From: CAYJLC01 sp964370735
Lineage (GTDB): Bacteria > Bacillota > Clostridia > Oscillospirales > Butyricicoccaceae
Direction: 5' to 3'
DNA length: 64,000 bases
Assembly: GCA_964370735.1 (NCBI GenBank)
Contig: CAYJLC010000005.1
Coordinates: 12,857-76,856 of the forward strand
Part shown: piece by piece, positions 26,905 to 35,760 of the stretch
Layout: the number at the start of each line of letters is the position of its first letter
How positions within the stretch are numbered: position 1 is the stretch's first letter
Made by a program: the position numbers and the translations under genes
The notes under the pieces: model-generated
Databases searched by the model: none
The model's input: only the letters and a program-made list of their open reading frames with translations
Told to the model about the DNA's origin: nothing

Positions 26905-27726
26905 CTAACCTTTAACAGCGCCCATTGTAATACCTTGTGTAAACGATTTTTGGAAAGCTAAAAATACAACGATGATAGGTATCGCAGAAATTGCAGCACC
27001 AGCCATTAACACACCATAATCAGTAGCAAACTCGCCTTGAAGTCTAGCAAGACCTAGTTGTAGCGTTAGATTATCAACTGAATTTAACATTATAAGTTGT
27101 AAGAAATAATCGTTCCATGATGATATAAATGTAAAAATTGCAAGAGCTCCAACACCTGGTTTTATTATCGGAATTACAATATGTAAAAAAGTTTTAAACT
27201 CGCTACAACCGTCAATTCGTGCAGCTTCTAGCAGTTCTGTCGGAATAGTTTCGCTAAATTGTTTCATTAAAAATATACCAAATGGCCAGCCTATTGCCGG
27301 AAGAATAACTGCCCATAATGTGTCATGCAAATTCATAAAACTCATTTGTTGAACCAAAGGAACTAGTACAACTTGTTTCGGCAAAGCCATTGCTATTATA
27401 AATATTGTAAAAAGTGTTTTTCTTCCAAAAAATCGCTTTTTCGCTAGAACATATCCTGCAAGCGCAGATACTGCACATACTAAAATCAAGCTCATAAGTG
27501 AAATGAAAACTGAGTTAAATAACCATTCTAAAACAGGTTGTTTAAACAGTGTTTCATAGCTTTCAAAGGTTGGATTTTGTGGAAACCACTGAGGTGGTAA
27601 AAGTAAAGCGTCACGTCTTGTTTTAAAAGACCCTGTAATAATCCAATAAAAAGGGAAAATAAAAACAATTGTTACAAGCGATAGTAGTGTAAGAGAAACA
27701 ATATCGAATAAATTTAATTTTTTCAT
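26905..27726 (-). CDS. Carbohydrate ABC transporter permease (MalG type)
   Basis: 273 residues and six membrane helices. The inner-membrane permease EAA loop is present as EAARIDGCSEFKTFLHIVIP, and the C-terminus ends KSFTQGITMGAVKG, typical of CUT1 MalG-type subunits. It pairs with the permease upstream (12-base gap) and the binding protein. The cargo of the transporter is unknown; a sialidase-released sugar or N-acetylated sugar is a reasonable guess. No ATPase gene is in the cluster, so a shared MsmX-like ATPase elsewhere is expected. Confidence 0.93.
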   Translation of the reverse strand: MKKLNLFDIVSLTLLSLVTIVFIFPFYWIITGSFKTRRDALLLPPQWFPQNPTFESYETLFKQPVLEWLFNSVFISLMSLILVCAVSALAGYVLAKKRFFGRKTLFTIFIIAMALPKQVVLVPLVQQMSFMNLHDTLWAVILPAIGWPFGIFLMKQFSETIPTELLEAARIDGCSEFKTFLHIVIPIIKPGVGALAIFTFISSWNDYFLQLIMLNSVDNLTLQLGLARLQGEFATDYGVLMAGAAISAIPIIVVFLAFQKSFTQGITMGAVKG

Positions 27727-27737
27727 AATTTCCCCTC

Positions 27738-28619
27738 CTAATTTTCTGGATTATTGCCAAAGACTTTAAATTGAATTAAGCTAAATATACCGATTACAAT
27801 TGTTAAAATCAAGCCCATAGCATTCGCATAACCAAAGCGATTTGCACCATCGAATGCAGTTTCATAAATTAAGTACATAATTGTACTTGTCGCATAGTTT
27901 GGACCACCAGAAGTAAGCAGTTGAATTAATGCGAAACATTGGAAAGTATTTATAGTTGAAATTACAACAACATAAAGTGTCGTTGGCATTATGCCAGGCC
28001 ATTTTATATGTCTAAATACTTGTACTGCGTTTGCGCCATCTATTTGCGCCGATTCAATATGCGATTTATCTAAATTACCAAGCGCTGCAACATAGAGTAT
28101 TATAGGTTGGCCAACACTTGTGGTGATTAAGATAATGGCTATCGCCCAAAGCGCGAAAGTAGGGTCTGCAAGCCATGCGATTTCTTCGCCAAGCATATAG
28201 TTTAAAACTCCGTTGTATTTATCAAAAATCCACTTCCAAACAACAGTAATTGCAACGGTCCCTGTAACTACGGGCAGATAAAATGCACCTCTGAAAGCCG
28301 AGCGAAGTATTGCATTTTTTTCATAAATAACAAGAGATACAAATAGGCTGAAAATAACGATTATAGGAACCGACATAAATACTAAAACAATAGTATTTAC
28401 AACAGATTTAGTGAAAATTTCATCTGTCATAAGCTCTATATAATTGCCAAGCCCAATAAACTCAAAGTTCTTTGTCGAATAATCAAAAAAACTTGTAACA
28501 ATACCTGAGGAAATCGGAAAAACCACAAATCCTATAAAAAATAATAATGCTGGCGCTAAAAATATATAGGAAACGATGGTTTCTCTATGTTTGTTTGGCA
28601 AATTTCTATACCAGTTCAT
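27738..28619 (-). CDS. Carbohydrate ABC transporter permease (MalF type)
   Basis: 293 residues with six predicted helices and the EAA motif variant ESAQIDGANAVQVFRHIKWP near 197. The N-terminus LPNKHRETIVSYIFLAPALLFF is typical of CUT1 permeases. It lies between the binding protein gene (60-base gap) and the second permease, with AGGG before the ATG. It probably forms a heterodimer with the downstream subunit. Confidence 0.93.
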   Translation of the reverse strand: MNWYRNLPNKHRETIVSYIFLAPALLFFIGFVVFPISSGIVTSFFDYSTKNFEFIGLGNYIELMTDEIFTKSVVNTIVLVFMSVPIIVIFSLFVSLVIYEKNAILRSAFRGAFYLPVVTGTVAITVVWKWIFDKYNGVLNYMLGEEIAWLADPTFALWAIAIILITTSVGQPIILYVAALGNLDKSHIESAQIDGANAVQVFRHIKWPGIMPTTLYVVVISTINTFQCFALIQLLTSGGPNYATSTIMYLIYETAFDGANRFGYANAMGLILTIVIGIFSLIQFKVFGNNPEN

Positions 28620-28679
28620 ATGAAAGTACCCCTCTCTTTTTAAATATGGTTGCCCAAAAGGACAACCATATCGTATGTA

Positions 28680-30032
28680 TTAGCTTAAAGTTGCATTAGC
28701 ACTTTCGTCAAAGTAAATTGCAGCGTCGCTAGGAGAACGCTCCCCTGTTAGCATTGATTGTAAGCTACCCCACCAGAATGGACGCATTTCTGCAAAACCT
28801 GTAACTGTGTTGTAGTATTTGCCGTAGTATTTTGAAAGTGAAGAATAGTATTCCATATCCGCGTCGTCACCATATAAATTACCAAAGCTTTCGCGAACTG
28901 GGAAACAGTTTGCAGCAACAACAGTTTCTTTACCAATTTCGTCAGTTGTAAGCCATTCTACGAAATCTTTAGCAGCATCAATTTTTGCTTGGTCGCCATT
29001 ATCAAAGATACCGTAACCATTCACAAGGTATTCAAGTTCAGGTGTGCCATCTTCTGATGGTAAAGTAACAGGGAAAGCCTCGATTTCAGATGCATCAAGT
29101 TCGCCTTGACGTCCAACGTGTAAGTTTGGACTCCAAAGATTTACTGCCCAGAATTTAGCATTGATAGGAGTTGTGAAATGTTCTAAAGCATCATTTGCAA
29201 CGCCTGCTGTGTTTCCTTCCATAAATCCTTCGTTGATTGCATTGTTTACATATTCATAAGCTGCAATACCAGTATCATTTGACATTGTGTATTCGCTTCT
29301 GTCGTCATTCATAATAGATGCATTAGTTAAGTTAGAAATAAATGCTCTTGTTCCTTGGTCTCCGCCAGCGCCGCCTGCATAAACTTCCATACCTTTGTAT
29401 CCACGATCTTGCATTTCTTTTGAAAGCGCTTCAAATTCAGCAGTTGTCCAAGTACGGTCGCCTTCTGTTGGAACCATGTCCATAAGACCTTCGGCTTCAA
29501 GGAAAGTTTTGTTTACAGCCATAACGAAAGGTGCAGCTGATGTTGGATACATCCAGTAATTTCCGTCTATGTCAGCACATGCTTCTAAAATGGCATCGCT
29601 TGAAATATCTGATTCAAGCTCACCTATCATGTCGTCTAAAGGAACTAAATATCCAGATGTTCCGTAGTCTACAATACGTCCCGGTGCATCAAATAAGATG
29701 TCAGGATTTGTTCCACCTTGAATAGATGTAACTATTTTATCAGGACCATTTGTAAAGTCTAACATTTCTACTGTTATATTAACATTAGGATTTTCTGCCA
29801 TATAACGTTCAGCCAAGCTTTCTTCATACTTACCAGCAACACCATCAACTTGTGCAAAAGTTGGGAATGCCCAAAAAGTAAGTTCAACTTCTGGGTCGCT
29901 AGGTTTTTCAGTAGTAGTTTCTGTTTCGCCTTCGGTAGAAGGTGTTGTAGTTTCTTCTTCGGCAGGTGTACAACCTGCAAACATTGATAATGCTAATATA
30001 GATGCGAGTGTTAATGAAAGTAATCTTTTCAT
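28680..30032 (-). CDS. Extracellular sugar-binding lipoprotein of ABC transporter
   Basis: 450 residues. The signal peptide ends in a lipobox, MFAGC with the lipidated cysteine at residue 21. A Thr/Glu-rich linker (TTTPSTEGETETTT) then leads to a periplasmic-binding-protein type 1 sugar domain (ELTFWAFPTF..., GTNPDILFDAPGRI). It is the first gene of the transporter operon, read divergently from the RpiR regulator. AGGAGGAAT precedes the ATG. The ligand cannot be told from sequence. Confidence 0.93.
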   Translation of the reverse strand: MKRLLSLTLASILALSMFAGCTPAEEETTTPSTEGETETTTEKPSDPEVELTFWAFPTFAQVDGVAGKYEESLAERYMAENPNVNITVEMLDFTNGPDKIVTSIQGGTNPDILFDAPGRIVDYGTSGYLVPLDDMIGELESDISSDAILEACADIDGNYWMYPTSAAPFVMAVNKTFLEAEGLMDMVPTEGDRTWTTAEFEALSKEMQDRGYKGMEVYAGGAGGDQGTRAFISNLTNASIMNDDRSEYTMSNDTGIAAYEYVNNAINEGFMEGNTAGVANDALEHFTTPINAKFWAVNLWSPNLHVGRQGELDASEIEAFPVTLPSEDGTPELEYLVNGYGIFDNGDQAKIDAAKDFVEWLTTDEIGKETVVAANCFPVRESFGNLYGDDADMEYYSSLSKYYGKYYNTVTGFAEMRPFWWGSLQSMLTGERSPSDAAIYFDESANATLS

Positions 30033-30065
30033 AAAATTATTCCTCCTAAAGTAAATTGTTTTATC

Positions 30066-30111
30066 TATGCATAAATAATATCATTTGTGAAAATAATTTT
30101 CAATATGCATA
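30066..30111 (-). promoter_or_regulatory. Promoter and candidate operator of the ABC operon
   Basis: On the minus strand, -35 TTGAAA (30103-30098) and -10 TATTAT (30080-30075) are 17 bases apart. The -35 lies inside a perfect 15-base palindrome TGAAAATAATTTTCA (30088-30102). Two copies of the palindrome TATGCATA flank the promoter at 30066-30073 and 30104-30111. The regulator gene beside it is an RpiR type, so these are its most likely targets. The rest of 30112-30301 is AT-rich with no gene. Confidence 0.65.
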
Positions 30112-30301
30112 ATTACCAAAATTTAGCAGAGGTTTTAGTGCAAATTCACGTTTTATTCATATTTTATATATTCATAATTCTTAGATTTATACTTATTTTT
30201 TGGCATATAAGTTCGAATTAACTGACGTAAATGGGTTATATTATGCATTTTAGCTATATTTTTGTTTCTAGATTTATTTTTAACAACACAAATAAAAATG
30301 A

Positions 30302-30330
30302 TTGACTTTCTTTGATGCTTATTGTACAAT
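30302..30330 (+). promoter_or_regulatory. Promoter of the RpiR regulator gene
   Basis: TTGACT (30302-30307), 17 bases, TACAAT (30325-30330), followed 33 bases later by the first ATG. Confidence 0.75.
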
Positions 30331-30362
30331 GTGCATATAAATTTTTTTGAAGAAAGGAGTAA

Positions 30363-31202
30363 ATGATGAGATTATTTGCATTGCAGAAAAATCACCAAAT
30401 ATATCAAAAATTAACAGCTTCTGAGAAAAAATTAGCTGAATATATGCTAAATAACATTGATTCTGTGCAATATTTGTCGATAACAACGCTTGCAAAGACG
30501 TGTAACGTTGCTGAAGCCACTATAACTAGGTTTTGCAAAAAATTAAATTTTTCAGGATATAATGAGTTGAAAATTGAAATTGCAAAGTCAATTATTGAAA
30601 ATAATTTTCAAAATAAAATCGAAATTGATATATCTGAAAGTTTGCAAAGTCGAGTGTTTAATTCAATTAAAAATTCGCTCGAAGAAACTTTGAAATTAGC
30701 TGATTACTCTAAATATGTTAAGGCTGTGAAACTGATGAAGAAGGCAAGCTGCGTATATTGTTTCGGACAAGGAGCTAGTGGTGTAATTGCAAAGGAAGCG
30801 TGGACAAGTTTTATGCTTTTAACACCTAATTTTAGATATATAGAGGATAGTCACTTGCAAATAATTGCCACAAGTCTTTGTAATAAAGACGATGTAATTT
30901 TATATTTTTCATATTCTGGAGCTACAAGGGAGCTTATAGACACCTTGAAATATGCGAAAAAATTCGGTGTTAAAATCATATTAGTAACTCATTATCAAGA
31001 GTCTCCAGCGACAAAATATGCTGATGTTTTTCTTCTTTGTGAAGCTCGCGAAAGCCCACTACATAGTGGTAGTATAAACGCGAAAATCACTCAGTTATAC
31101 GTTATTGATATGCTGCTAAATATGTATATAGAACAAAATAAAGACTTAGTTGAAGCAAATCGTATTTTATCAGCAAATGCAATTTCCCATAAATTACTAT
31201 AA
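30363..31202 (+). CDS. RpiR-family transcriptional regulator with SIS domain
   Basis: 279 residues (277 or 278 if the second ATG at 30366, better spaced from AGGAG, is used). The N-terminal helix-turn-helix (LTASEKKLAEYMLNN, TTLAKTCNVAEATITRFCKKL) is followed by a SIS phosphosugar-binding domain (CFGQGASGVIAKEAW, SYSGATRELIDTLKYAKK, IILVTHYQESPATKYAD). RpiR members such as NanR sense phosphorylated amino sugars, including ManNAc-6-P. Its position between the transporter operon and the sialidase suggests it controls both. A 70-base gap separates it from the sialidase gene. Confidence 0.93.
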   Translation: MMRLFALQKNHQIYQKLTASEKKLAEYMLNNIDSVQYLSITTLAKTCNVAEATITRFCKKLNFSGYNELKIEIAKSIIENNFQNKIEIDISESLQSRVFNSIKNSLEETLKLADYSKYVKAVKLMKKASCVYCFGQGASGVIAKEAWTSFMLLTPNFRYIEDSHLQIIATSLCNKDDVILYFSYSGATRELIDTLKYAKKFGVKIILVTHYQESPATKYADVFLLCEARESPLHSGSINAKITQLYVIDMLLNMYIEQNKDLVEANRILSANAISHKLL

Positions 31203-31272
31203 ATAGTAAAGGTGTTAATATCTAATAAAGAGTTCAAATTTAATATAATTAAATAAAACGGAGGATAAATTA

Positions 31273-34200
31273 ATGAAAAACAATCCAAAAAAACTATTAA
31301 TCGGGGCACTTGCATGTAGCTTGTGCGCTACTGGTGTTCTTGCAACTGGTGAGGCGAGTGTAGACACAAATCCGCTAGCATCATTCCAAATGGCAGGAAC
31401 AAGAAGTGAATTGCCTGCACAGTATACGTCAAGCATTGAAGAAGTTCTTCATGGGTCGGATAGGATTTATGTTGACTTTAACTATGATGCAATCGTAGGT
31501 ATTGAAGACGGCACTTATATGCTAGTATCTGCAACTACTGCTGGTACATATAAAGTGCTTTACTATCATAATACCTCTAATGCTGCTGGTGATGTTCAAG
31601 CAGACCAAATCACAGTAAATTATAGCAACGGTGTGTATACTGCAAATACTGATACAAGATTTCCAGAAACTCACCAAACTTGGGAACTTACAAAAAATTC
31701 AGAGGACAAATATGTTCTAAAAAGCAAAACTCCAGACCAAGATAGATATCTTACATCTACTGCAATCAACGGTACTCGTGTTATGATATCTGATAATGTT
31801 GATAGTGCTGGCGTATTTGAAATTTCAGAAAATGATAACGGAACATTTTATTTTGGTGCGGTGAATTCTAGTGGAGAAATGGCTTATGTTACACATCCAA
31901 AAGATGGTTTAGGTCAATTTGCAATAGGTAGCACAGACAATAGTTCTATAAGTTTATTAAAACAATTAGAACTTACTGATAATGCATCGTATATAGCTTC
32001 AAAAGATGGATTAAATGCAATTATTGATATTGCTGAAACATTGGATGAAACACTATACGAAGAAGCTGGATTTGCAAGTATGCAAGTTCTTTTAGATGAC
32101 GCAAAAACTTTAGCAAGTAGCGAAGTTTTCCACTATAATTCAGCGACAAATGCAATGTTAGTTGAAACACAAGACAACATCAATGCCACTTCAAAAGCAT
32201 TATTTGATGGTTTACTTGAGTTAGTTCCAATCGGTGGAACAAACAAAACTGAACTACAAGCAAAATATGATGAATACATAGTGATTGAGCAAGGAATTTA
32301 TACTTCTAGCACTTTTAGAGTATTCGAAGCAGCTCTTGCTAATGCAAAAACTGTGCTAGACACAGAGGATATTTCACAAATTTTAATCGATGCTGCGTTA
32401 CTTGAATTAAATGAAGCATACGCAAATTTAGATGATGGTTCTGTTACAATTACTTATCAAGACTTCCCAAATCTAAATTCTGATAATGGTCAACCACTTA
32501 TTGAAAATGTTACTGGCGGAAGCTCTTATTTCAGAATTCCAGCACTAGAAACACTAGACAATGGTTGGATTATTGCATCTTCTGATATCCGTTGGAGAAC
32601 TGGTGGAGATACTCCGCAAAACTTAGATACTATCGTTAGTGTTTCTAAAGATGGTGGACAAACTTGGGAAGGTGATATCGTAAACTACTTCAATGATATT
32701 TCAACTGCATCACACTCTCAGCAAAGTGCGGCGTTCATCGACCCTGCATTAATTCAAGACAGCAATGGCGTATTACACATGCTAGTTGATGCAAACCCAT
32801 CTTATGTTGGACTTATGAGTGGGAACAGAATGCTAACTGGTAGCACAGGATTTGATGATGATGGCAGAGTTATTATAGCTGAATCAACAATTGGTACTGA
32901 TGCACCATCAGCTCTTGCATCATATTCATTAAGATTAGACCAAAACGCAACAAAAATCGAGGCAGTTTCATCACAAACTGGAAATCCTACTGTTTATTTA
33001 CGTCCGATTACTGATGTAGAAGGAAATGTTCATGAACTTACTTATGTAGATGATAATTTCGATTTATTCATTTGGGAAGGAGAAGGAACAAGAGCAATTC
33101 CGAAAACAACTACTCAAATCGATACTGGCGATACAATCATTCAAAATTTATTTTATAGAAATGCAGAATACAAAGTATATCCTGTTTTCTTCATTTGGCA
33201 TAAATCAGCAACAGTTGTAGGCGACGAACTTGTTTGGTCTGCTCCAACTTTACTTGATATTAAAAACGATGGTGGAAACAGAAACGAAAACTTCGTTGGA
33301 GTTTGCCCAGGTCGTGGTATGCTTACAACATTACCAGATGGAACAGAGCGTATTTTATTCTCAGTTTATGATAATGATTCAGGAACTGAATATGCAAGCT
33401 CAGTTTATTCTGACGACGGTGGTGTAACTTGGCACAGAGGAGAAAAAGCAACGCAAGTTGGTGGTGCATACAAAGGTAGTGAATCTCAATTTGTAGAGCT
33501 TCCAGGTGGAATAATTAGAATGTATTCAAGAAACTCGATTGGTAAAATCAGCTACACAGATAGCACTGATTATGGCGTAACTTGGGGTCCTTATGTAATC
33601 GATAACAACCTTACTTACACAGGAAACTGTATGGTATCATTTATAAATGTAGCGGGTACTCTAACAAGTGGTGATAATACAGTGTACGACAATTTAATTG
33701 TAGCATCTTATCCAAAAAACGGCTCTCGTACAGATGGAGTTGTTCGTGTTGGTTCATACGATGAAGACACAACTTTAATCAATTGGTTAAATACTGAGGA
33801 CATTAGATATTCTGGAAAATATGCGTATTCTTGCTTAACTAATTTAGAAGATGGAAATTTAGGCTTATTATACGAGATTAATAACGCTGTAAACATTCGT
33901 TATGATGAATTTTCAATCACAGAAATAGTTCCTGGATATGAATATACTGCACCAATGGCAGTTCCACAATCAATCAGTATCGAAGCTATTTCAGATAATG
34001 ATATGTTTATAGACGAAACTGTTACGCTAAATACAAGAGTATTATTAACTAATGGTAGCTTATCTGATATAAACGTAAACTGGACATCTAGCGACAGCGC
34101 AGTTGCAACAGTTTCAGAAGAAGGTTTAGTTACTGGTGTGTCAGCAGGAACAGTAACATTAACTGCAAGCCCAGAAGGATATGCTGATATTACTGATACA

Positions 34201-35106
34201 ATTACTTTAAATGTAGTAGCAAATGTACCGACATCAGTTATGATTAACGGAAGTGATAGCATAACGTTAGATGTGAGCTCAACATCTGATTTAAACGCAG
34301 ATGTAACGTGGTTAAGCGGAGGTGTAACAACAGACGATATCACTTGGACATCTAGCAACAATGCAGTAGCAACAGTATCAGCAGACGGTTTAGTTACTGG
34401 TGTTTCAGAAGGAAATGCAGTGATTACGGTAGCTGTTAATGGATATGCTAATATTACTGATACAGTATCTGTAACTGTTGAAAATAACTCGACAGAACCA
34501 TCAAGACCAAGACCGTCAATAGACGATGACACAACGGATGTTGAAGATGGCGATGTTCCACTTGCAGAAATTCCAGACACAGATACACCACTAACAGATG
34601 GCGATACACTTTCAAAATTGGACGATATTTCTGATAGCTGGGCATATGACAGCATTAAATATGTTGTAGAAAACGGACTTATGAATGGTGTTTCAGAAAT
34701 GAAATTTGAGCCAAACGAAACTGCATCAAGAGCTATGGTTTGGACGATTTTAGCAAGAATGAATGAAGTTGACACAACAACTGATGATATTTGGTATCAA
34801 GTTGGCTTGGATTGGGCAGTAGAAAATGAAATTTCTGATGGAACTAATCCTTTAGATAATATAACTCGCGAACAATTTGTAACAATGCTTTATCGTATAA
34901 ATGCGCCAGAAATAGCTACAACAGAAACAGTTTTAGGACAATTTACTGACGCAGATGACATTTCAGAGTTTGCAGTTAGTGCAATGGAATGGGCAGTTTC
35001 AAAAGGCATTATAACAGGCAAAACAGAAGACACGATTGCTCCACAAGATAATATTTTAAGAGCTGAAATCGCAACTATTATTCAAAGATATTTAGAAATG
35101 AACTAA
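31273..35106 (+). CDS. SLH-anchored secreted sialidase (GH33)
   Basis: 1277 residues. A signal peptide (1-25) is followed by a beta-rich N-terminal region, then a FIVAR-like helical segment near 250-390 (ELQAKYDEYIVIEQG...LNEAYANL). The GH33 catalytic domain follows, with YFRIPA near 419 (the FRIP arginine), the Asp boxes SKDGGQTW (~457), SDDGGVTW (~713) and STDYGVTW (~763), ESQFVELPGG, and YSCLTNLEDGNLGLLYE near 850 carrying the likely Tyr nucleophile and Glu. Two bacterial Ig-like (Big2) repeats come next, then an acidic linker and three SLH modules (1116-1277) that bind the cell wall. It releases terminal sialic acids from host glycans. RBS CGGAGG. Confidence 0.95.
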   Translation: MKNNPKKLLIGALACSLCATGVLATGEASVDTNPLASFQMAGTRSELPAQYTSSIEEVLHGSDRIYVDFNYDAIVGIEDGTYMLVSATTAGTYKVLYYHNTSNAAGDVQADQITVNYSNGVYTANTDTRFPETHQTWELTKNSEDKYVLKSKTPDQDRYLTSTAINGTRVMISDNVDSAGVFEISENDNGTFYFGAVNSSGEMAYVTHPKDGLGQFAIGSTDNSSISLLKQLELTDNASYIASKDGLNAIIDIAETLDETLYEEAGFASMQVLLDDAKTLASSEVFHYNSATNAMLVETQDNINATSKALFDGLLELVPIGGTNKTELQAKYDEYIVIEQGIYTSSTFRVFEAALANAKTVLDTEDISQILIDAALLELNEAYANLDDGSVTITYQDFPNLNSDNGQPLIENVTGGSSYFRIPALETLDNGWIIASSDIRWRTGGDTPQNLDTIVSVSKDGGQTWEGDIVNYFNDISTASHSQQSAAFIDPALIQDSNGVLHMLVDANPSYVGLMSGNRMLTGSTGFDDDGRVIIAESTIGTDAPSALASYSLRLDQNATKIEAVSSQTGNPTVYLRPITDVEGNVHELTYVDDNFDLFIWEGEGTRAIPKTTTQIDTGDTIIQNLFYRNAEYKVYPVFFIWHKSATVVGDELVWSAPTLLDIKNDGGNRNENFVGVCPGRGMLTTLPDGTERILFSVYDNDSGTEYASSVYSDDGGVTWHRGEKATQVGGAYKGSESQFVELPGGIIRMYSRNSIGKISYTDSTDYGVTWGPYVIDNNLTYTGNCMVSFINVAGTLTSGDNTVYDNLIVASYPKNGSRTDGVVRVGSYDEDTTLINWLNTEDIRYSGKYAYSCLTNLEDGNLGLLYEINNAVNIRYDEFSITEIVPGYEYTAPMAVPQSISIEAISDNDMFIDETVTLNTRVLLTNGSLSDINVNWTSSDSAVATVSEEGLVTGVSAGTVTLTASPEGYADITDTITLNVVANVPTSVMINGSDSITLDVSSTSDLNADVTWLSGGVTTDDITWTSSNNAVATVSADGLVTGVSEGNAVITVAVNGYANITDTVSVTVENNSTEPSRPRPSIDDDTTDVEDGDVPLAEIPDTDTPLTDGDTLSKLDDISDSWAYDSIKYVVENGLMNGVSEMKFEPNETASRAMVWTILARMNEVDTTTDDIWYQVGLDWAVENEISDGTNPLDNITREQFVTMLYRINAPEIATTETVLGQFTDADDISEFAVSAMEWAVSKGIITGKTEDTIAPQDNILRAEIATIIQRYLEMN

Positions 35107-35196
35107 ATACCGACGAAATTATTCATTTCACACGTTAAGGCAAATCAAGGTATTGGATAAGCCATAATTTAATATTCGTTACTTTCTTTCAATAAA

Positions 35197-35247
35197 ATGC
35201 GCCCTATAAATTACTGAAAAGTTTTTTATAGGGCGTATTTATTTTTT
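35197..35247 (+). terminator. Terminator of the sialidase transcript
   Basis: ATGCGCCCTATAAA (35197-35210) pairs with TTTATAGGGCGTAT (35225-35238), followed by a T-rich tract. Confidence 0.88.
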
Positions 35248-35760
35248 GATATTATTATTTATAGTCCAGAATATTTGGCTAGATTTGCATATTGCGACTA
35301 TGGTGGGATAGTAAAAAAAATCTCTATTATAATGTATATATACTTTTTGTACAAATTATAGGATAGTATTTTTGTTTGGAACTCAAAGTATCGTGTAACA
35401 TTTTTATTTGACACTCAAAGTATAGTAATAAAAAAAGTGCAATTTTGCATACTATTTTATTTGATACTCAAAGGATATCGCTGTTTTTTATATATTTTTA
35501 GTATTTTTTCTTCAAAAACACTGGTTTTAACCCTGTGAAACTGTCAAAAAAAGCAGGTTTATCCTAAAAACAAGGTGTTTTTAGGATAAATGCACAATAG
35601 ACAAGCTTTATTGGAACGAGTTTATGTAAATTTGTACAAAATAAAAATAGTTACTTATTTTTTAATCCATGTAACTAAAATGTAACAACTGTACTATATA
35701 CTAGTAACATAAGGAAAACGGTACAGGAGTTACCGTATACATTGTAGGAGGTTATATATC
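35248..35760 (+). promoter_or_regulatory. Gene-free leader of the adhesin with three direct repeats and a perfect inverted repeat
   Basis: No gene is present. Three copies of a ~24-base element, of the form ATTTTTGTTTGGAACTCAAA with GTAT after it, lie at 35368-35391, 35400-35423 and 35454-35476. The core TTTGRNACTCAAAGKAT is well kept in all three. A perfect inverted repeat with 15-base arms (TTTATCCTAAAAACA at 35558-35572, its complement at 35576-35590) and a 3-base loop follows. Near the gene are two GTAACWA direct repeats, a CGGTAnnnnnnnTACCG hairpin (35719-35736), and TAGGAGG before the ATG. Confidence 0.6.

Noticed and set aside
33900..34775. Long antisense open frame (291 codons) in the sialidase gene
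   Set aside because: It is a shadow of the repetitive Ser/Thr/Val-rich Big2 and linker coding region, with no ribosome site and no known motif.
35300..35480. CRISPR-like array formed by the three ACTCAAAG repeats
   Set aside because: There are only three copies with variable spacing (32 and 54 bases between starts) and no cas genes. A regulatory role is more likely.
35558..35590. Terminator
   Set aside because: The 15-bp stem with a 3-base loop is strong, but no T-run follows on either strand and no gene ends next to it.
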